Below are positions 25,182 to 33,131 of a stretch of 64,000 nt of DNA, in pieces. This stretch comes from Rhodobacter aestuarii (GTDB lineage: Bacteria > Pseudomonadota > Alphaproteobacteria > Rhodobacterales > Rhodobacteraceae), in the NCBI RefSeq assembly GCF_900156655.1, contig NZ_FTOG01000012.1:44129-108128 (forward strand). Direction: 5' to 3'. The first letter of the stretch is position 1; the number at the start of each line of letters is the position of its first letter. Under the pieces are notes generated by a model. It was not told the DNA's origin. It saw only the letters and a program-made list of their open reading frames with translations, and searched no databases. The position numbers and the translations under genes were made by a program.

Positions 25182-25622
25182 TCAGGCTCCTGTTAGAAAA
25201 CGAGTGGTTGCCCAGGTCTGGACGTAAATGCTGACGCCTGTCGTCACCGGGCTTGCTTCGCCGCCGATCAGTTCGCAGGGGCTGGCCGTACCGGGCAGAA
25301 TGTGGCCGGCCAGCGCGGCCTCGATGTCTTTCTTCAGGGCATCAAAGACGATGGCGCGATCTGCCCCCATCAGCTGGTCGTATTGGCGCACCACAATGCC
25401 CACCGCGAATTGCGCCTCGACCTGCTGGCGAAACCCGCCGCTCATCAAATCTTGCGGTTTGGCCCGCTCACGCCACGGCATGATGATCGCGGTGCCATGC
25501 TCGACAAGGCCCGCGCGGGCCGCGAGAACATCGATGTCCTCGGCGATCTCGACACCGGCCCAAGCGGGTTTGGGCAGTTCGGCCTGCAAATGAGCTAGAA
25601 TTTCGCTCAGCATGAGCGCCAC
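25182..25622 (-). CDS. DUF1834 / Mu gp37-like tail terminator protein
   Basis: This 146-residue protein (137 if started at the internal Met at 25613) overlaps the gp36-like gene by 16 bp. The pattern ILAHLQAELPKPAWAGVEIAEDID, IIMPWRERAKPQ and the ending ISIYVQTWATTRFLTG-type strand match DUF1834. Placed after the gp36-type gene as in Mu, it probably acts at the tail end or head-tail joint. Confidence 0.78.
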   Translation of the reverse strand: MALMLSEILAHLQAELPKPAWAGVEIAEDIDVLAARAGLVEHGTAIIMPWRERAKPQDLMSGGFRQQVEAQFAVGIVVRQYDQLMGADRAIVFDALKKDIEAALAGHILPGTASPCELIGGEASPVTTGVSIYVQTWATTRFLTGA

Positions 25623-26038
25623 CCCGCCAGTTTGGTGGGGGTAAAGACCGGAGCGGGGTGCACAGCCATCACGGTGGCGTCAGAAACCACAGGCGGCTCC
25701 GCCCCGGCATCAACTGGCAAGGTGATCAGGCCGCGCGAAACATCCTTCAACGCTGTGATCGCATCCTTGTAATCTTGCGCCACATGCTCGGGCGCGCCGT
25801 TGCGGTGCAGCGTGTAGCGGGCGATGCTCACGGCCCAGCCATTGACAATCGGCGGCACCGAGGCGAGCGGCAGGGCATATTTCTTGCCGATGTAGCCATT
25901 GATCGTGTCGTCAGCATTGGAAAGCGCGGCTGCGATCACGGAGGCATCGAAAACCCCGTCGCGGTCACGGTCCGCGATCTGGCGCAGTTCGGCTTCGCCT
26001 GCGCGGTCGATCAAATCGTCGAGCGTGGCGTAGGTCAT
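25607..26038 (-). CDS. DUF1320 / Mu gp36-like head-tail connector
   Basis: This 143-residue protein shows the DUF1320 opening MTYATLDDLIDRAGEAELRQIADRDRDGVFD, then ALSNADDTINGYIGKKYALPLASVPP, VARYTLHRNGAPEHVAQDYKDAI-type helices. This is the head-completion connector of Mu-type phages, docking between portal and tail. It is 4 bp overlapped with the Acb2-like gene upstream. Confidence 0.88.
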   Translation of the reverse strand: MTYATLDDLIDRAGEAELRQIADRDRDGVFDASVIAAALSNADDTINGYIGKKYALPLASVPPIVNGWAVSIARYTLHRNGAPEHVAQDYKDAITALKDVSRGLITLPVDAGAEPPVVSDATVMAVHPAPVFTPTKLAGWRSC

Positions 26039-26310
26039 GATTTCGCCCAGTCGAGCATGGCGATCACGGTGCTCGGTTCGAGCGCGATCCGCTGCGGCTG
26101 AAACGCCGCCCGGTTTACGGCCATGAAGCCTTGCTCGATATGCGTGCGGCCGATCTGCAGCCAGCGCTGATCCACGCTGGGATCGCCGACCATGCTGTCG
26201 AGTTGACGCAAAACAAGCTCTTCGATGCTCTTGTTGGCATTGACCACGGCAACCGCCTCGTCGCTTTGCGGGCGGTAGCCGGAAACCGGAAGTCCTTTAT
26301 GCGCGCTCAT
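26035..26310 (-). CDS. candidate Acb2/Tad1-type cyclic-nucleotide sponge
   Basis: This 91-residue protein starts at ATG 26310 (the open frame upstream is low-complexity and antisense-like). The order SGYRPQSDEAVAVVNANKSIEEL, then a variable stretch, then DQRWLQIGRTHIEQGFMAVNRAAFQP, follows the short helical-hairpin pattern I know from Acb2/Tad1 family proteins, which bind cyclic di/trinucleotides or gcADPR and so block CBASS and Thoeris signalling. The match is from memory of the family pattern, not from a search. It lies among capsid and connector genes, so it would be a late-expressed or virion-module passenger. Otherwise it is an unknown small phage protein. Confidence 0.5.
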   Translation of the reverse strand: MSAHKGLPVSGYRPQSDEAVAVVNANKSIEELVLRQLDSMVGDPSVDQRWLQIGRTHIEQGFMAVNRAAFQPQRIALEPSTVIAMLDWAKS

Positions 26311-26377
26311 CTGATCTGACCTTTGGGACGTTGGGGTGCGCGGGCCGATGACCGCCCCGCGCGTGGGCAAAGGCTCC

Positions 26378-26605
26378 TCAGACCTTCGCCTTGCCGCTGC
26401 CCGCCTTGCGCGTGGTCTTTGCGGCTTGGGGAGGATCGTCGACGACGATTTCGGGATCAGCGGCAGGCGCATCCGGGGCAATTGCGCCTGCCGCCAAAAG
26501 CTGGGCGCGTTCGGTGGGGGTCACGGTGATCGTCTCGCCCGGTTTTTTGAAAGCGCCGCGCAGTTTCGCGGGGCCGGTCAAAACCACTTCGGTTTCGTCT
26601 GCCAT
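26378..26605 (-). CDS. small capsid-region protein, unknown
   Basis: This 75-residue protein has a compact N-terminal half (EVVLTGPAKLRGAFKKPGETITVTPTERAQLLAAGAI) similar in style to the short proteins found after Mu-type major capsid genes, and a Pro/Ala/Lys-rich tail. It lies 64 bp after the capsid gene. Function unknown. Confidence 0.7.
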   Translation of the reverse strand: MADETEVVLTGPAKLRGAFKKPGETITVTPTERAQLLAAGAIAPDAPAADPEIVVDDPPQAAKTTRKAGSGKAKV

Positions 26606-26669
26606 CTTCAGCTCCTGTCGGTTTAAGCAAGCGGGCGGCGCACCGCCCGCTCCTAAAACCGACCGCCGA

Positions 26670-27626
26670 TTAGGCTGCGGCCGCGCCAGCGTCTTGGAAC
26701 AGGAACCCGCCCTCGGCCCCCGTCAGGATCACACGCCGCTCAGAGGTCGTCGGGTAAATCCAGCTGTCGCAGTCGCGCTCGAAATAGGGCTGCTGGACCT
26801 GCGGATAGCCGGAAAGTTCATAGGTGTAGCCATAAGACGGCACCTGATAGCTCTCGCCGGTCATCGGCACATAGGCCAAAACAGCGTCATTGCCCCAAAC
26901 ATCACTGGCCAGCGTGTCATCGGCGGCATTTTCCGGCAACCAAACCGCTTTGCCGACCACCACGCGCGCGACGTCAAAATAGGCCGCCAACATTTCCGCG
27001 GTGATGCTGTCTTTGGAGGTGTATTTGAACTGCTCTTTGACCTTGGGATGGTTCTTCAGCGCAGTGAACGCCGAAGGGCCAAGAACCAGCGTATTCGGGT
27101 AGCGCCCGATCGACCGGCGCACCGCTTCTTTGCCCGCATCCACATCTGCAACGGGGTTCGAGCTGTCGGAGGTCCAGCGGTCGGTGGTCGTAAGCGCCAC
27201 TTTGTGGTTCGCGTCATAATTGGCCGCGCTGCGCGCAAGTTGGGCGGCAGCATATTCGTGACCCAGATCGATCACGTTCAAGACCATGTTCACGGCCCCC
27301 GCGCCAAGATCGACGCCAGGCACCGAAGCGGCTTCTTGCTGATGTTCGATCGGGACAAGCCCTTCGAGCGCATCTTGCACAAGCGACACCGGATCCGAGG
27401 CATAGCCATATTGCACGCGCTTTTTCTTGGCACCCGGCGCACGGCGAGTGTTCAGCATGCGGAACGCTTCTTTGCCGAACTTGATCACCCGCATCGCGCG
27501 GTTCGGGATCGGCACGCGCGGAAACAGCACCTCGGAGATGAACTCGGCGTTGCGGTAGCCCCGCGCATGGGTGGACAGGATCGGATCGACAACGGCCGCA
27601 GTCCGCTGGTTCAAAGGTTGGTTCAT
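26670..27626 (-). CDS. major capsid protein
   Basis: This 318-residue protein sits after the protease/scaffold and decoration genes, the Mu gpT position. Features include RTAAVVDPILSTHARGYRNAEFISEVLFPRVPI at the front, a conserved-looking RRAPGAKKKRVQYGYASDPVSLVQ loop, and RSIGRYPNTLVLGPSAFTALKNHPKVKEQF, typical of HK97-fold capsid proteins of this phage group (the SIGRYPNTLV style stretch is common in them). It is the main shell subunit. Confidence 0.88.
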   Translation of the reverse strand: MNQPLNQRTAAVVDPILSTHARGYRNAEFISEVLFPRVPIPNRAMRVIKFGKEAFRMLNTRRAPGAKKKRVQYGYASDPVSLVQDALEGLVPIEHQQEAASVPGVDLGAGAVNMVLNVIDLGHEYAAAQLARSAANYDANHKVALTTTDRWTSDSSNPVADVDAGKEAVRRSIGRYPNTLVLGPSAFTALKNHPKVKEQFKYTSKDSITAEMLAAYFDVARVVVGKAVWLPENAADDTLASDVWGNDAVLAYVPMTGESYQVPSYGYTYELSGYPQVQQPYFERDCDSWIYPTTSERRVILTGAEGGFLFQDAGAAAA

Positions 27627-27637
27627 GGGATCGCTCC

Positions 27638-27982
27638 TCAGCGGATCAGGATTTGAACGAATTCCCCATCGGCAGCGGCCGTCAGGGCTTCAGCGAAGAT
27701 GTTGGTGTCGGTTCCGGGCACAGCCGTGCGCACACCGCCACCGGTCGCGGTGCAGAGCGGCGCACCCTTGGCGATCGCACCGACGGCAGTGACGGTTTCG
27801 GTGCCAAGCGCGGTCAGCGCGATGTCGAGCCCCACTTCGGTGGCGGGGTTTTGAGCGACACCTTTGACAGGCTGATCTTCGGTGGTGATCGGCGTGTCGC
27901 TGAAATCGACAAGATCACCGGCATTGCAGAGGGCCGTCATCGTGCCCGTCAGCGTCAAAATGGAATGATAGGTCCGCAGCAT
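27638..27982 (-). CDS. capsid decoration / DUF2190-like protein
   Basis: This 114-residue all-beta protein, Gly/Ala/Thr-rich (VGAIAKGAPLCTATGGGVRTAVPG), lies between scaffold and capsid genes. The repeated VKGVAQNPATEVGLDIALTALG pattern and position fit head-decoration proteins that stabilise the shell. It is 11-12 bp from both neighbours. Confidence 0.7.
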   Translation of the reverse strand: MLRTYHSILTLTGTMTALCNAGDLVDFSDTPITTEDQPVKGVAQNPATEVGLDIALTALGTETVTAVGAIAKGAPLCTATGGGVRTAVPGTDTNIFAEALTAAADGEFVQILIR

Positions 27983-27994
27983 GGGGTTCTCCGA

Positions 27995-28450
27995 TCAGGA
28001 CACGGTGCGCACGGCGGTGAGATAATCCGTGCCGGGGTTGGCGCGCTGATAGGCCAGCGCCTTTTGGTGGGTGGCCAAAGCGGCGGCGTCGACCGCCTTG
28101 CCGTCGGCAGCAAAGCTTGCGGGCTTCGCGGCGTCAGGATCTGCACCGAGATCGGTCTCGCCGAACTGGACGATCTTCGGTTGGGCCGAGAGGATATCGC
28201 GCAGCGCTTTGGCCAAATCGACCTGTTGGCCTCCTTCAGCAAAGGCCACGGTGGCCCCTTTGGGCAGCGCATCAAGCACGGCCACTGTCTGATCTTTCGA
28301 GGCAGGCAGAAGCTTGCCATCGGTGACCAGAGCCTCGGCGAAGGCTGCGTTTTCATCGTGGGCGGTTTTGGCTTCACGCGCGGCAATCGCCTTTTCGCGC
28401 GCGGCAAGGTCGGCCTCGCGCGCAGCGAAGGCCGGATCGGGCTGAGACAT
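27995..28450 (-). CDS. nested scaffold protein (internal start, Mu gpZ-like)
   Basis: The in-frame ATG at 28450 is preceded by AAGGA with a 7-nt gap, giving 151 residues that begin MSQPDPAFAAREADL and contain only the scaffold helix. Mu encodes scaffold Z inside protease gene I in the same way. Support: the ribosome site and the domain boundary coincide. Confidence 0.65.
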   Translation of the reverse strand: MSQPDPAFAAREADLAAREKAIAAREAKTAHDENAAFAEALVTDGKLLPASKDQTVAVLDALPKGATVAFAEGGQQVDLAKALRDILSAQPKIVQFGETDLGADPDAAKPASFAADGKAVDAAALATHQKALAYQRANPGTDYLTAVRTVS

Positions 28451-29110
28451 GGGCGGATCCTTTTCAGGTTTGAGGGGGAGGGGCGTCTGTTCTGCGAAAG
28501 CAGACGGTTCTGGCATCGCGGGAAGTTCCATCTCGCCAAGCCATTCGAGACGGTAAGGCGGCAGGGCTTTGTCGGCGTCTTCCATGCCGAATTTCTCAAT
28601 CAGAAAATCGCGCAGCGTGCGCAGGACCGAGGCGGTTTCTTCAAAGCCGTGCGCGCCAAAGCTCGCGGTAAAGACTGCATCGGCGACGCCTGCAAATTGC
28701 GCATTGCGCAGCCCCGAAACAGCGGGCGCGGCCGCACCAAGAAACCCAACGTGCTTGGGATACCACGTGCCGGGTACCGGGTTGTGGGGCTGCCCCGGTG
28801 AAAAGAACGACATCGACACCTTTTTGAACCGGCCGCCCTTCACCAGTTCGGCAAATTGCGGCTCGATTTCGTGCAGTTCGGCGACGAGACGATCCGCTTG
28901 CTGGTCATAGTGAAAGCTTTTGATCCAGCCATAGGCTGGGGCATCGGTTTCGGGGTGGCCCACAACGATGGGCGCCGGAGCCGTTTCTGGATCATAGGCG
29001 TCAGCGATCGCGCGCAGATCGCCCGCAGAATAGGTGATCGGGTCGCCAGCCATCGGCGTGAAGGTGCCGGGGCGAAAAACCTCAATGCGCGCGGTGATGG
29101 GCTTGCTCAT
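27995..29110 (-). CDS. Mu gpI-like capsid maturation protease with scaffold domain
   Basis: This 371-residue protein starts at ATG 29110 (MSKPITARIEVFRPG). The N-terminal protease part (about 1-200: GDLRAIADAYDPETAPAPIVVGHPETDAPAYGWI, VSMSFFSPGQPHNPVPGTWYPKHVGFLGAAAP) matches Mu-type head proteases. The C-terminal 150 residues are Ala/Glu/Lys-rich helix (FAAREADLAAREKAIAARE) and form the scaffold. A terminator and a candidate promoter precede the gene, as at the Mu late promoter for gene I. An internal start gives the scaffold alone. Confidence 0.87.
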   Translation of the reverse strand: MSKPITARIEVFRPGTFTPMAGDPITYSAGDLRAIADAYDPETAPAPIVVGHPETDAPAYGWIKSFHYDQQADRLVAELHEIEPQFAELVKGGRFKKVSMSFFSPGQPHNPVPGTWYPKHVGFLGAAAPAVSGLRNAQFAGVADAVFTASFGAHGFEETASVLRTLRDFLIEKFGMEDADKALPPYRLEWLGEMELPAMPEPSAFAEQTPLPLKPEKDPPMSQPDPAFAAREADLAAREKAIAAREAKTAHDENAAFAEALVTDGKLLPASKDQTVAVLDALPKGATVAFAEGGQQVDLAKALRDILSAQPKIVQFGETDLGADPDAAKPASFAADGKAVDAAALATHQKALAYQRANPGTDYLTAVRTVS

Positions 29111-29150
29111 GTGTCCGTCCTGATGATGACGAGACACCCTTCGCATGGCC

Positions 29151-29184
29151 CGAAAAGCAAAACCCCCGGACAGGTGTCCGGGGG
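29151..29184 (-). terminator. terminator upstream of the protease gene
   Basis: On the minus strand, CCCCCGGACA and TGTCCGGGGG pair in a 10-bp stem, followed by TTTTGCTTTT. It ends the packaging/portal transcript before gene I. The sequence is nearly the same as the terminator at 37013-37046. Confidence 0.85.
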
Positions 29185-29209
29185 ATGCGTGGTGGCTTAG
29201 GGTGAGGTG

Positions 29210-29239
29210 ATCATAGGCGGGGGAAGCGCGCGACCGCAA
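29210..29239 (-). promoter_or_regulatory. candidate promoter just before the terminator
   Basis: On the minus strand, TTGCGG (29239-29234) and TATGAT (29215-29210) are 18 bp apart. The predicted start lies about 25 bp before the terminator hairpin, so it would give a very short RNA unless the hairpin is read through. Of the 269-bp gap 29111-29379, no other content was recognised. Confidence 0.45.
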
Positions 29240-29379
29240 CGCCATTCTGCGGGCCGGGATCAAATGCCGCGAGAGAGCGATCCTAACGGGGGGTTAACGG
29301 GGGGCGTTTGTCTTTTGCGGGCATCCGGACCGAAAAGCGGCCAAGGCCCCTCAGCGGCGAAAAAACGGGGCATCCTCCG

Positions 29380-29934
29380 TTATTGACTTAGCCAGTCCTC
29401 TGCATCCTCCAAAATGCCGATTTCGTCCTCGGGCGAGATCCCGATATAGGGGCGTGCGGGAATGGTGATCGTGTGAGCCTTGATCTTCACCTCGCGCCCA
29501 CCTTCTTCAGACCGCTTGGCGAAGCGCCGCCCGACCATATAGCGGCTGCTTTCGGGTTTCTGGATCGTCCCGCCCAGCTGATGGATCGCCGCATAGACCT
29601 TCGGCGAGCCAATCCGCACCTCCTCGGCCGAGGCGATATAGTTGATCGACCCTGCCAGCGAAGAGCCTGCCATGCCTTTTGAATTCGAGCGCAGGATCGT
29701 CAGTGGCAATTGGCCCCGCTTTTGGCGCTGTTTGATGGTACGCGGGGCAAGTGACACCCAAGGCGCACCTTGCGGATCAGTCTGTGTTTCGAACCGATCT
29801 CGGGTCGAGCTTAAAAGCCGCTCGCCCACCGAGGCATAAAATGGCTGCGGGTTCTCCATTCGCGTCAGCAGATCACGCAAAGTGTCGCGCGCTGCCAAAT
29901 CCTGTAGTTCGACCTTGATGCTGATCCCGGCCAT
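29380..29934 (-). CDS. Mu gpG-like virion morphogenesis protein
   Basis: This 184-residue protein matches the phage virion morphogenesis family: MAGISIKVELQDLAARDTLRDLLTRM, then VGERLLSSTRDRFETQTDPQGAPWVSLAPRTIKQR, then KVYAAIHQLGGTIQKPE and RPYIGISPEDEIGILE. In Mu this protein is needed for joining tails to heads. It lies downstream of the gpF-like gene, with a 103-bp gap. Confidence 0.9.
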   Translation of the reverse strand: MAGISIKVELQDLAARDTLRDLLTRMENPQPFYASVGERLLSSTRDRFETQTDPQGAPWVSLAPRTIKQRQKRGQLPLTILRSNSKGMAGSSLAGSINYIASAEEVRIGSPKVYAAIHQLGGTIQKPESSRYMVGRRFAKRSEEGGREVKIKAHTITIPARPYIGISPEDEIGILEDAEDWLSQ

Positions 29935-30037
29935 CGTTCAAAACTCTCCTCGCTCGTGGTCTCTTTATCGTGTCTTCAGGGGAGGCGGTGTTTGCCCTCA
30001 AACTCCCGTCGGTCTGGCGATCCAAGCACTAGGGCTG

Positions 30038-31540
30038 CTATTTCCTTTTCCAGATCAGTTTCCCGTTTCGCTGAAGATGGATATTCGCAAAATCCGGATG
30101 GGGCTGGTTCTGCGGACCATAGCCGGTCACTTGGAACCAAATCTTTCGGCCAAGATCGAAGAGAGCAAATACCGGACGTTCCGGGTCAATGCGAACGTAA
30201 CGCCGCACCACCTCATAGAGGAACTCGCCCGGATGCTCTGGGTCGGGGATGGCACGCAGGGACAACCAGATTTCATCTGGGTCCATCAGCGTTTCGGCGA
30301 GCAACAGCACATGATCGCTATGCCCGCGCTTGACCGATTTCCATGCGCCTGAGGGATCCTTGAAAAGATCATCCGCAATCAGGATCCGCGCACCAGATAC
30401 ATCGGTCCAGAGCTTCGAGGTTCCGGGCTCAAGCCCGAACTTCTCAAGGAAGGCCTTCGCATAGTCTTCCGGATCCAGATCGGGCGGCAAAAGCGTGGCA
30501 CTGAATGGCTTGGCGCGGGCGCGCAAAGCCTCGATCGAATCCGGGGTGTCGACCGATATCACCTTCGGGGTTGCGGTCGCCTGATCTCGTCGGCTGGTCG
30601 TATTGCCAAGCTCGGCCGGTTCGATCAATTCGCGGCGGAAGGCGCTCTGCCATGTGTCGCCGGGCATGTAGTCCCAGCCATAGCCGATCCCTTCGGGCAG
30701 ATTGGTCACAAGGCCCGTGGTTTTGTCGAGGTGCTTGCGCAATACGATTTTGGGCGCTTGATCTGGCCCGCTTTTGCCCATGCGCCGCAGATCACCGCGC
30801 GAAAGGGTGCGCACACCGCAACTGCAGGCCCAGTCATTGGGCGGGAAATGCACATCCCACCACGGATCGTTCCACATCAAAACCAGATCGTGCCAAGCTT
30901 CGTGCTCGGGACGCGGGTTGAGCGGGACGCGGGTTTCGCCGTGGCGGTACTGCCAATAGGGGCGGATCTTCACCATATCCGGGTCGCGCATTTGGCGCAG
31001 GCGGCCTGCCATGTAGCTCGTGCGGATGTTCGTCTCGAAGATCGTGCGGATCCGCCAGTTGCGTCCGCCATTGTAGGACCATCCGTATTTCTCAACGATC
31101 CGGTCGAACTCCCCGGCAAAGGCTTTGATGTCGTATGTCTTTGCCCCCTCTATGATTGCTTGCTGGAACTCCTCAAGCATCGCCATATCGGTGACACCGG
31201 CCACCACGAAGGCGCGATCGTGATCGCTGCGCATCGCTTCGGTCCAAGCCTGTGTCGGCATGCCCCGCTTCTGCGTCAGAAAGTCGATCTGCTCACGAAA
31301 CTCCTGACGGGTGAAATCTGGCTCGGCAAAGAGCAGATCATCACCGTCAGCAAAAGCCGCCTCGCGCCCCTCGAGCGCAGCGAGCTGCATCGCCTGGACG
31401 AAGAGGGCTGCCAAGGCATCGGGCGTCCAGGTCGCGCTAAGCGCAAGTACCGCCTGCGCTGCCGCGTCAAAATCGACGGCCTCTCGGAGCGCCTCGCGAA
31501 CACCTGCAATGCGCCGCGTAAAATGCCGCGCGGCGGCCAT
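30038..31540 (-). CDS. Mu gpF-like (gp30) head morphogenesis protein
   Basis: This 500-residue protein has the Mu F domain: RREQIDFLTQKRGMPTQAWTEAM style helices, GRNWRIRTIFETNIRTSYMAGRLRQM, then PYWQYRHGETRVPLNPRPEHEAWHDLVLMWNDPWWDVHFPPNDWACSCGVRTL with its Cys pair. It is a minor head protein involved in early capsid assembly. The C-terminal 200 residues form a separate domain. No good ribosome site precedes ATG 31540, and its frame is open back to the A9 run at the portal gene end (see findings). Confidence 0.9.
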   Translation of the reverse strand: MAAARHFTRRIAGVREALREAVDFDAAAQAVLALSATWTPDALAALFVQAMQLAALEGREAAFADGDDLLFAEPDFTRQEFREQIDFLTQKRGMPTQAWTEAMRSDHDRAFVVAGVTDMAMLEEFQQAIIEGAKTYDIKAFAGEFDRIVEKYGWSYNGGRNWRIRTIFETNIRTSYMAGRLRQMRDPDMVKIRPYWQYRHGETRVPLNPRPEHEAWHDLVLMWNDPWWDVHFPPNDWACSCGVRTLSRGDLRRMGKSGPDQAPKIVLRKHLDKTTGLVTNLPEGIGYGWDYMPGDTWQSAFRRELIEPAELGNTTSRRDQATATPKVISVDTPDSIEALRARAKPFSATLLPPDLDPEDYAKAFLEKFGLEPGTSKLWTDVSGARILIADDLFKDPSGAWKSVKRGHSDHVLLLAETLMDPDEIWLSLRAIPDPEHPGEFLYEVVRRYVRIDPERPVFALFDLGRKIWFQVTGYGPQNQPHPDFANIHLQRNGKLIWKRK

Positions 31541-31605
31541 GATTGCCTGATCAGTGATCCGCTCGACCGGACCACCTGGCTCAGCAAAGCAGACGTGCCG
31601 ATGCG

Positions 31606-32982
31606 TCAGGCTTTTTTTTTGAGCGGGCGGGCGGCGAAGGTTGGATCGCCGTTCACGAACGGGTCAGACGCAGCGGGGGCGGTTCCAAAGGCGTGGCGCG
31701 CCTCGACCAGCGCATCGAGGGTCTTGTCACTCAGCCGGTTGGCGATGTCGAAGCCCAAGATGTAGTCGCGCGCAACGTCATCATCTTCAAACCGCGCCGA
31801 TTCAGAAACCACGGTGCGGATCGCCTTCGCACTGGCTTCGTCGGCCTCGGCTTGCGATTTCTTCGTCTCAGCAGCGGCTTTCTGGTTTTCCGGGCGTTCG
31901 CGCCAGATCTTCGGAACCGCCGCGCCGGGCAGGTTATAGTCGACGATCCAAGTGATCAGCTGGTCGGTCAGGGTGCCCGAGAGCAGATCACCGTCGCCAT
32001 CGGCCAAAAGCTCGAGCATCTCCTGATGCACCTCGCCGAGCGCGCGATTGCCGCCGCTTTCGCTCACCTGCGTGGTGAGCGTTTCGCCCGTCGTGGCAAT
32101 CGAGATCTGCCGGTCCCAATAATTCAGGAACTGTTCATAGGTGACACTGCCGGACCGGCTTGCCTCTAGAAACTCCGCATCGGTGCCGATCGGCACCACC
32201 ACAGCCGAGGCAGTCCGCGCTTCGGTCAAGGTGTTCAGAAGCTTGCGCTGCTCCTCAGGCAACGACCCGATCGGCGATTTGCCCACGATGGTCGGCCCGG
32301 CAAATTTCTCAAGGAAATGCAGCCAAAAGGTGATCCCTTCGCGCTTAAAGAGCACCGGCCAGAATAAGCGGCTGCCGAGCCCGAGCCCATAGGGGTTTTC
32401 GCCTTTCACGCCAACGCGGTGGACGATGAATTTGCGCTCGGGCAGCTCGATCCCTTCCATCATCGCCGTCCAGGTCAAAAGCCGGGGGCGCCACTCGGTA
32501 TCAAAGGCAAAGCGGCGCTGGTCGATCGACTTGATCTTGACCGGCTTGATCCGATTACCCTCGCGCGCCCAGACGACTTCGCTCACCGCAAAGCCCTTCA
32601 GCGTGGCATCAAGCAGATCTTTGCAAACCTGGTCGAAGGGTAGGGCGCTGATCATCTCTTCAACGAGATCGGCCGCGTCCTTGTCGATCGGGCGTTCGCC
32701 CCCCGGCTCGACCTTCCAATCGCGTGAAATCAGCGCCCCTTTGCGCTTTTCGAGCATCGCCCCGGCATGGGTATCTCGCTCGATCTCATCATAGATCTTG
32801 AGCCCCTTGCCGCCGCCCTGCTGGATCAGCGTATCGTCAGCATTCTGTAATACCCCGGAAAAGAACGGGATGGTGATGTCGTTGCGCGCATTGGCGATCA
32901 GCGTTTTCGCCTCGGCAGGCAGGTTTTTGCGGGGCTCAGTCGCAAAGGCGGTAGAACGGTTGTGGCGTTTATTGCGGCTCAT
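31606..32982 (-). CDS. portal protein (DUF935, Mu gp29-like)
   Basis: This 458-residue protein of the DUF935 family forms the dodecameric ring through which DNA passes. Recognisable parts: AKTLIANARNDITIPFFSGVLQNADDTLIQQGGG, YDEIERDTHAGAMLEKRKGALISRDWKVEPGG, GEDPYGLG-like GENPYGLGLGSRLFWPVLFKREGITFWL, and the end FAARPLKKKA. The last Lys codons form a run of nine A right before the stop. The start overlaps the small gene upstream by 4 bp. Confidence 0.92.
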   Translation of the reverse strand: MSRNKRHNRSTAFATEPRKNLPAEAKTLIANARNDITIPFFSGVLQNADDTLIQQGGGKGLKIYDEIERDTHAGAMLEKRKGALISRDWKVEPGGERPIDKDAADLVEEMISALPFDQVCKDLLDATLKGFAVSEVVWAREGNRIKPVKIKSIDQRRFAFDTEWRPRLLTWTAMMEGIELPERKFIVHRVGVKGENPYGLGLGSRLFWPVLFKREGITFWLHFLEKFAGPTIVGKSPIGSLPEEQRKLLNTLTEARTASAVVVPIGTDAEFLEASRSGSVTYEQFLNYWDRQISIATTGETLTTQVSESGGNRALGEVHQEMLELLADGDGDLLSGTLTDQLITWIVDYNLPGAAVPKIWRERPENQKAAAETKKSQAEADEASAKAIRTVVSESARFEDDDVARDYILGFDIANRLSDKTLDALVEARHAFGTAPAASDPFVNGDPTFAARPLKKKA

Positions 32983-33131
32983 TCCTGCCCCCGGCAGTTG
33001 GTGAAGAGAAGTTGAATCGGACCGATCATCAGGCAGCGATCAAAGGCGTCGTCGGCACCTGCGGAAAACCAACCAAGCCGCCATTGGAAGCTGATACCGA
33101 TGCCAATGAGGGTCAGGCCTTGTCCACGCAT
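32979..33131 (-). CDS. 50-residue phage protein, unknown
   Basis: The ATG at 33131 overlaps the terminase stop (TGATG), and the end overlaps the portal start by 4 bp, so it fills an otherwise empty 148-bp gap. The sequence has one hydrophobic stretch (GLTLIGIGISFQWRLGWF) and Cys near the end. Coding is supported by the overlaps only. Confidence 0.5.
   Translation of the reverse strand: MRGQGLTLIGIGISFQWRLGWFSAGADDAFDRCLMIGPIQLLFTNCRGQE

Noticed and set aside
29111..29379. Anti-CRISPR gene in the classical Mu-like locus
   Set aside because: No supported frame; only a terminator and a promoter-like sequence.
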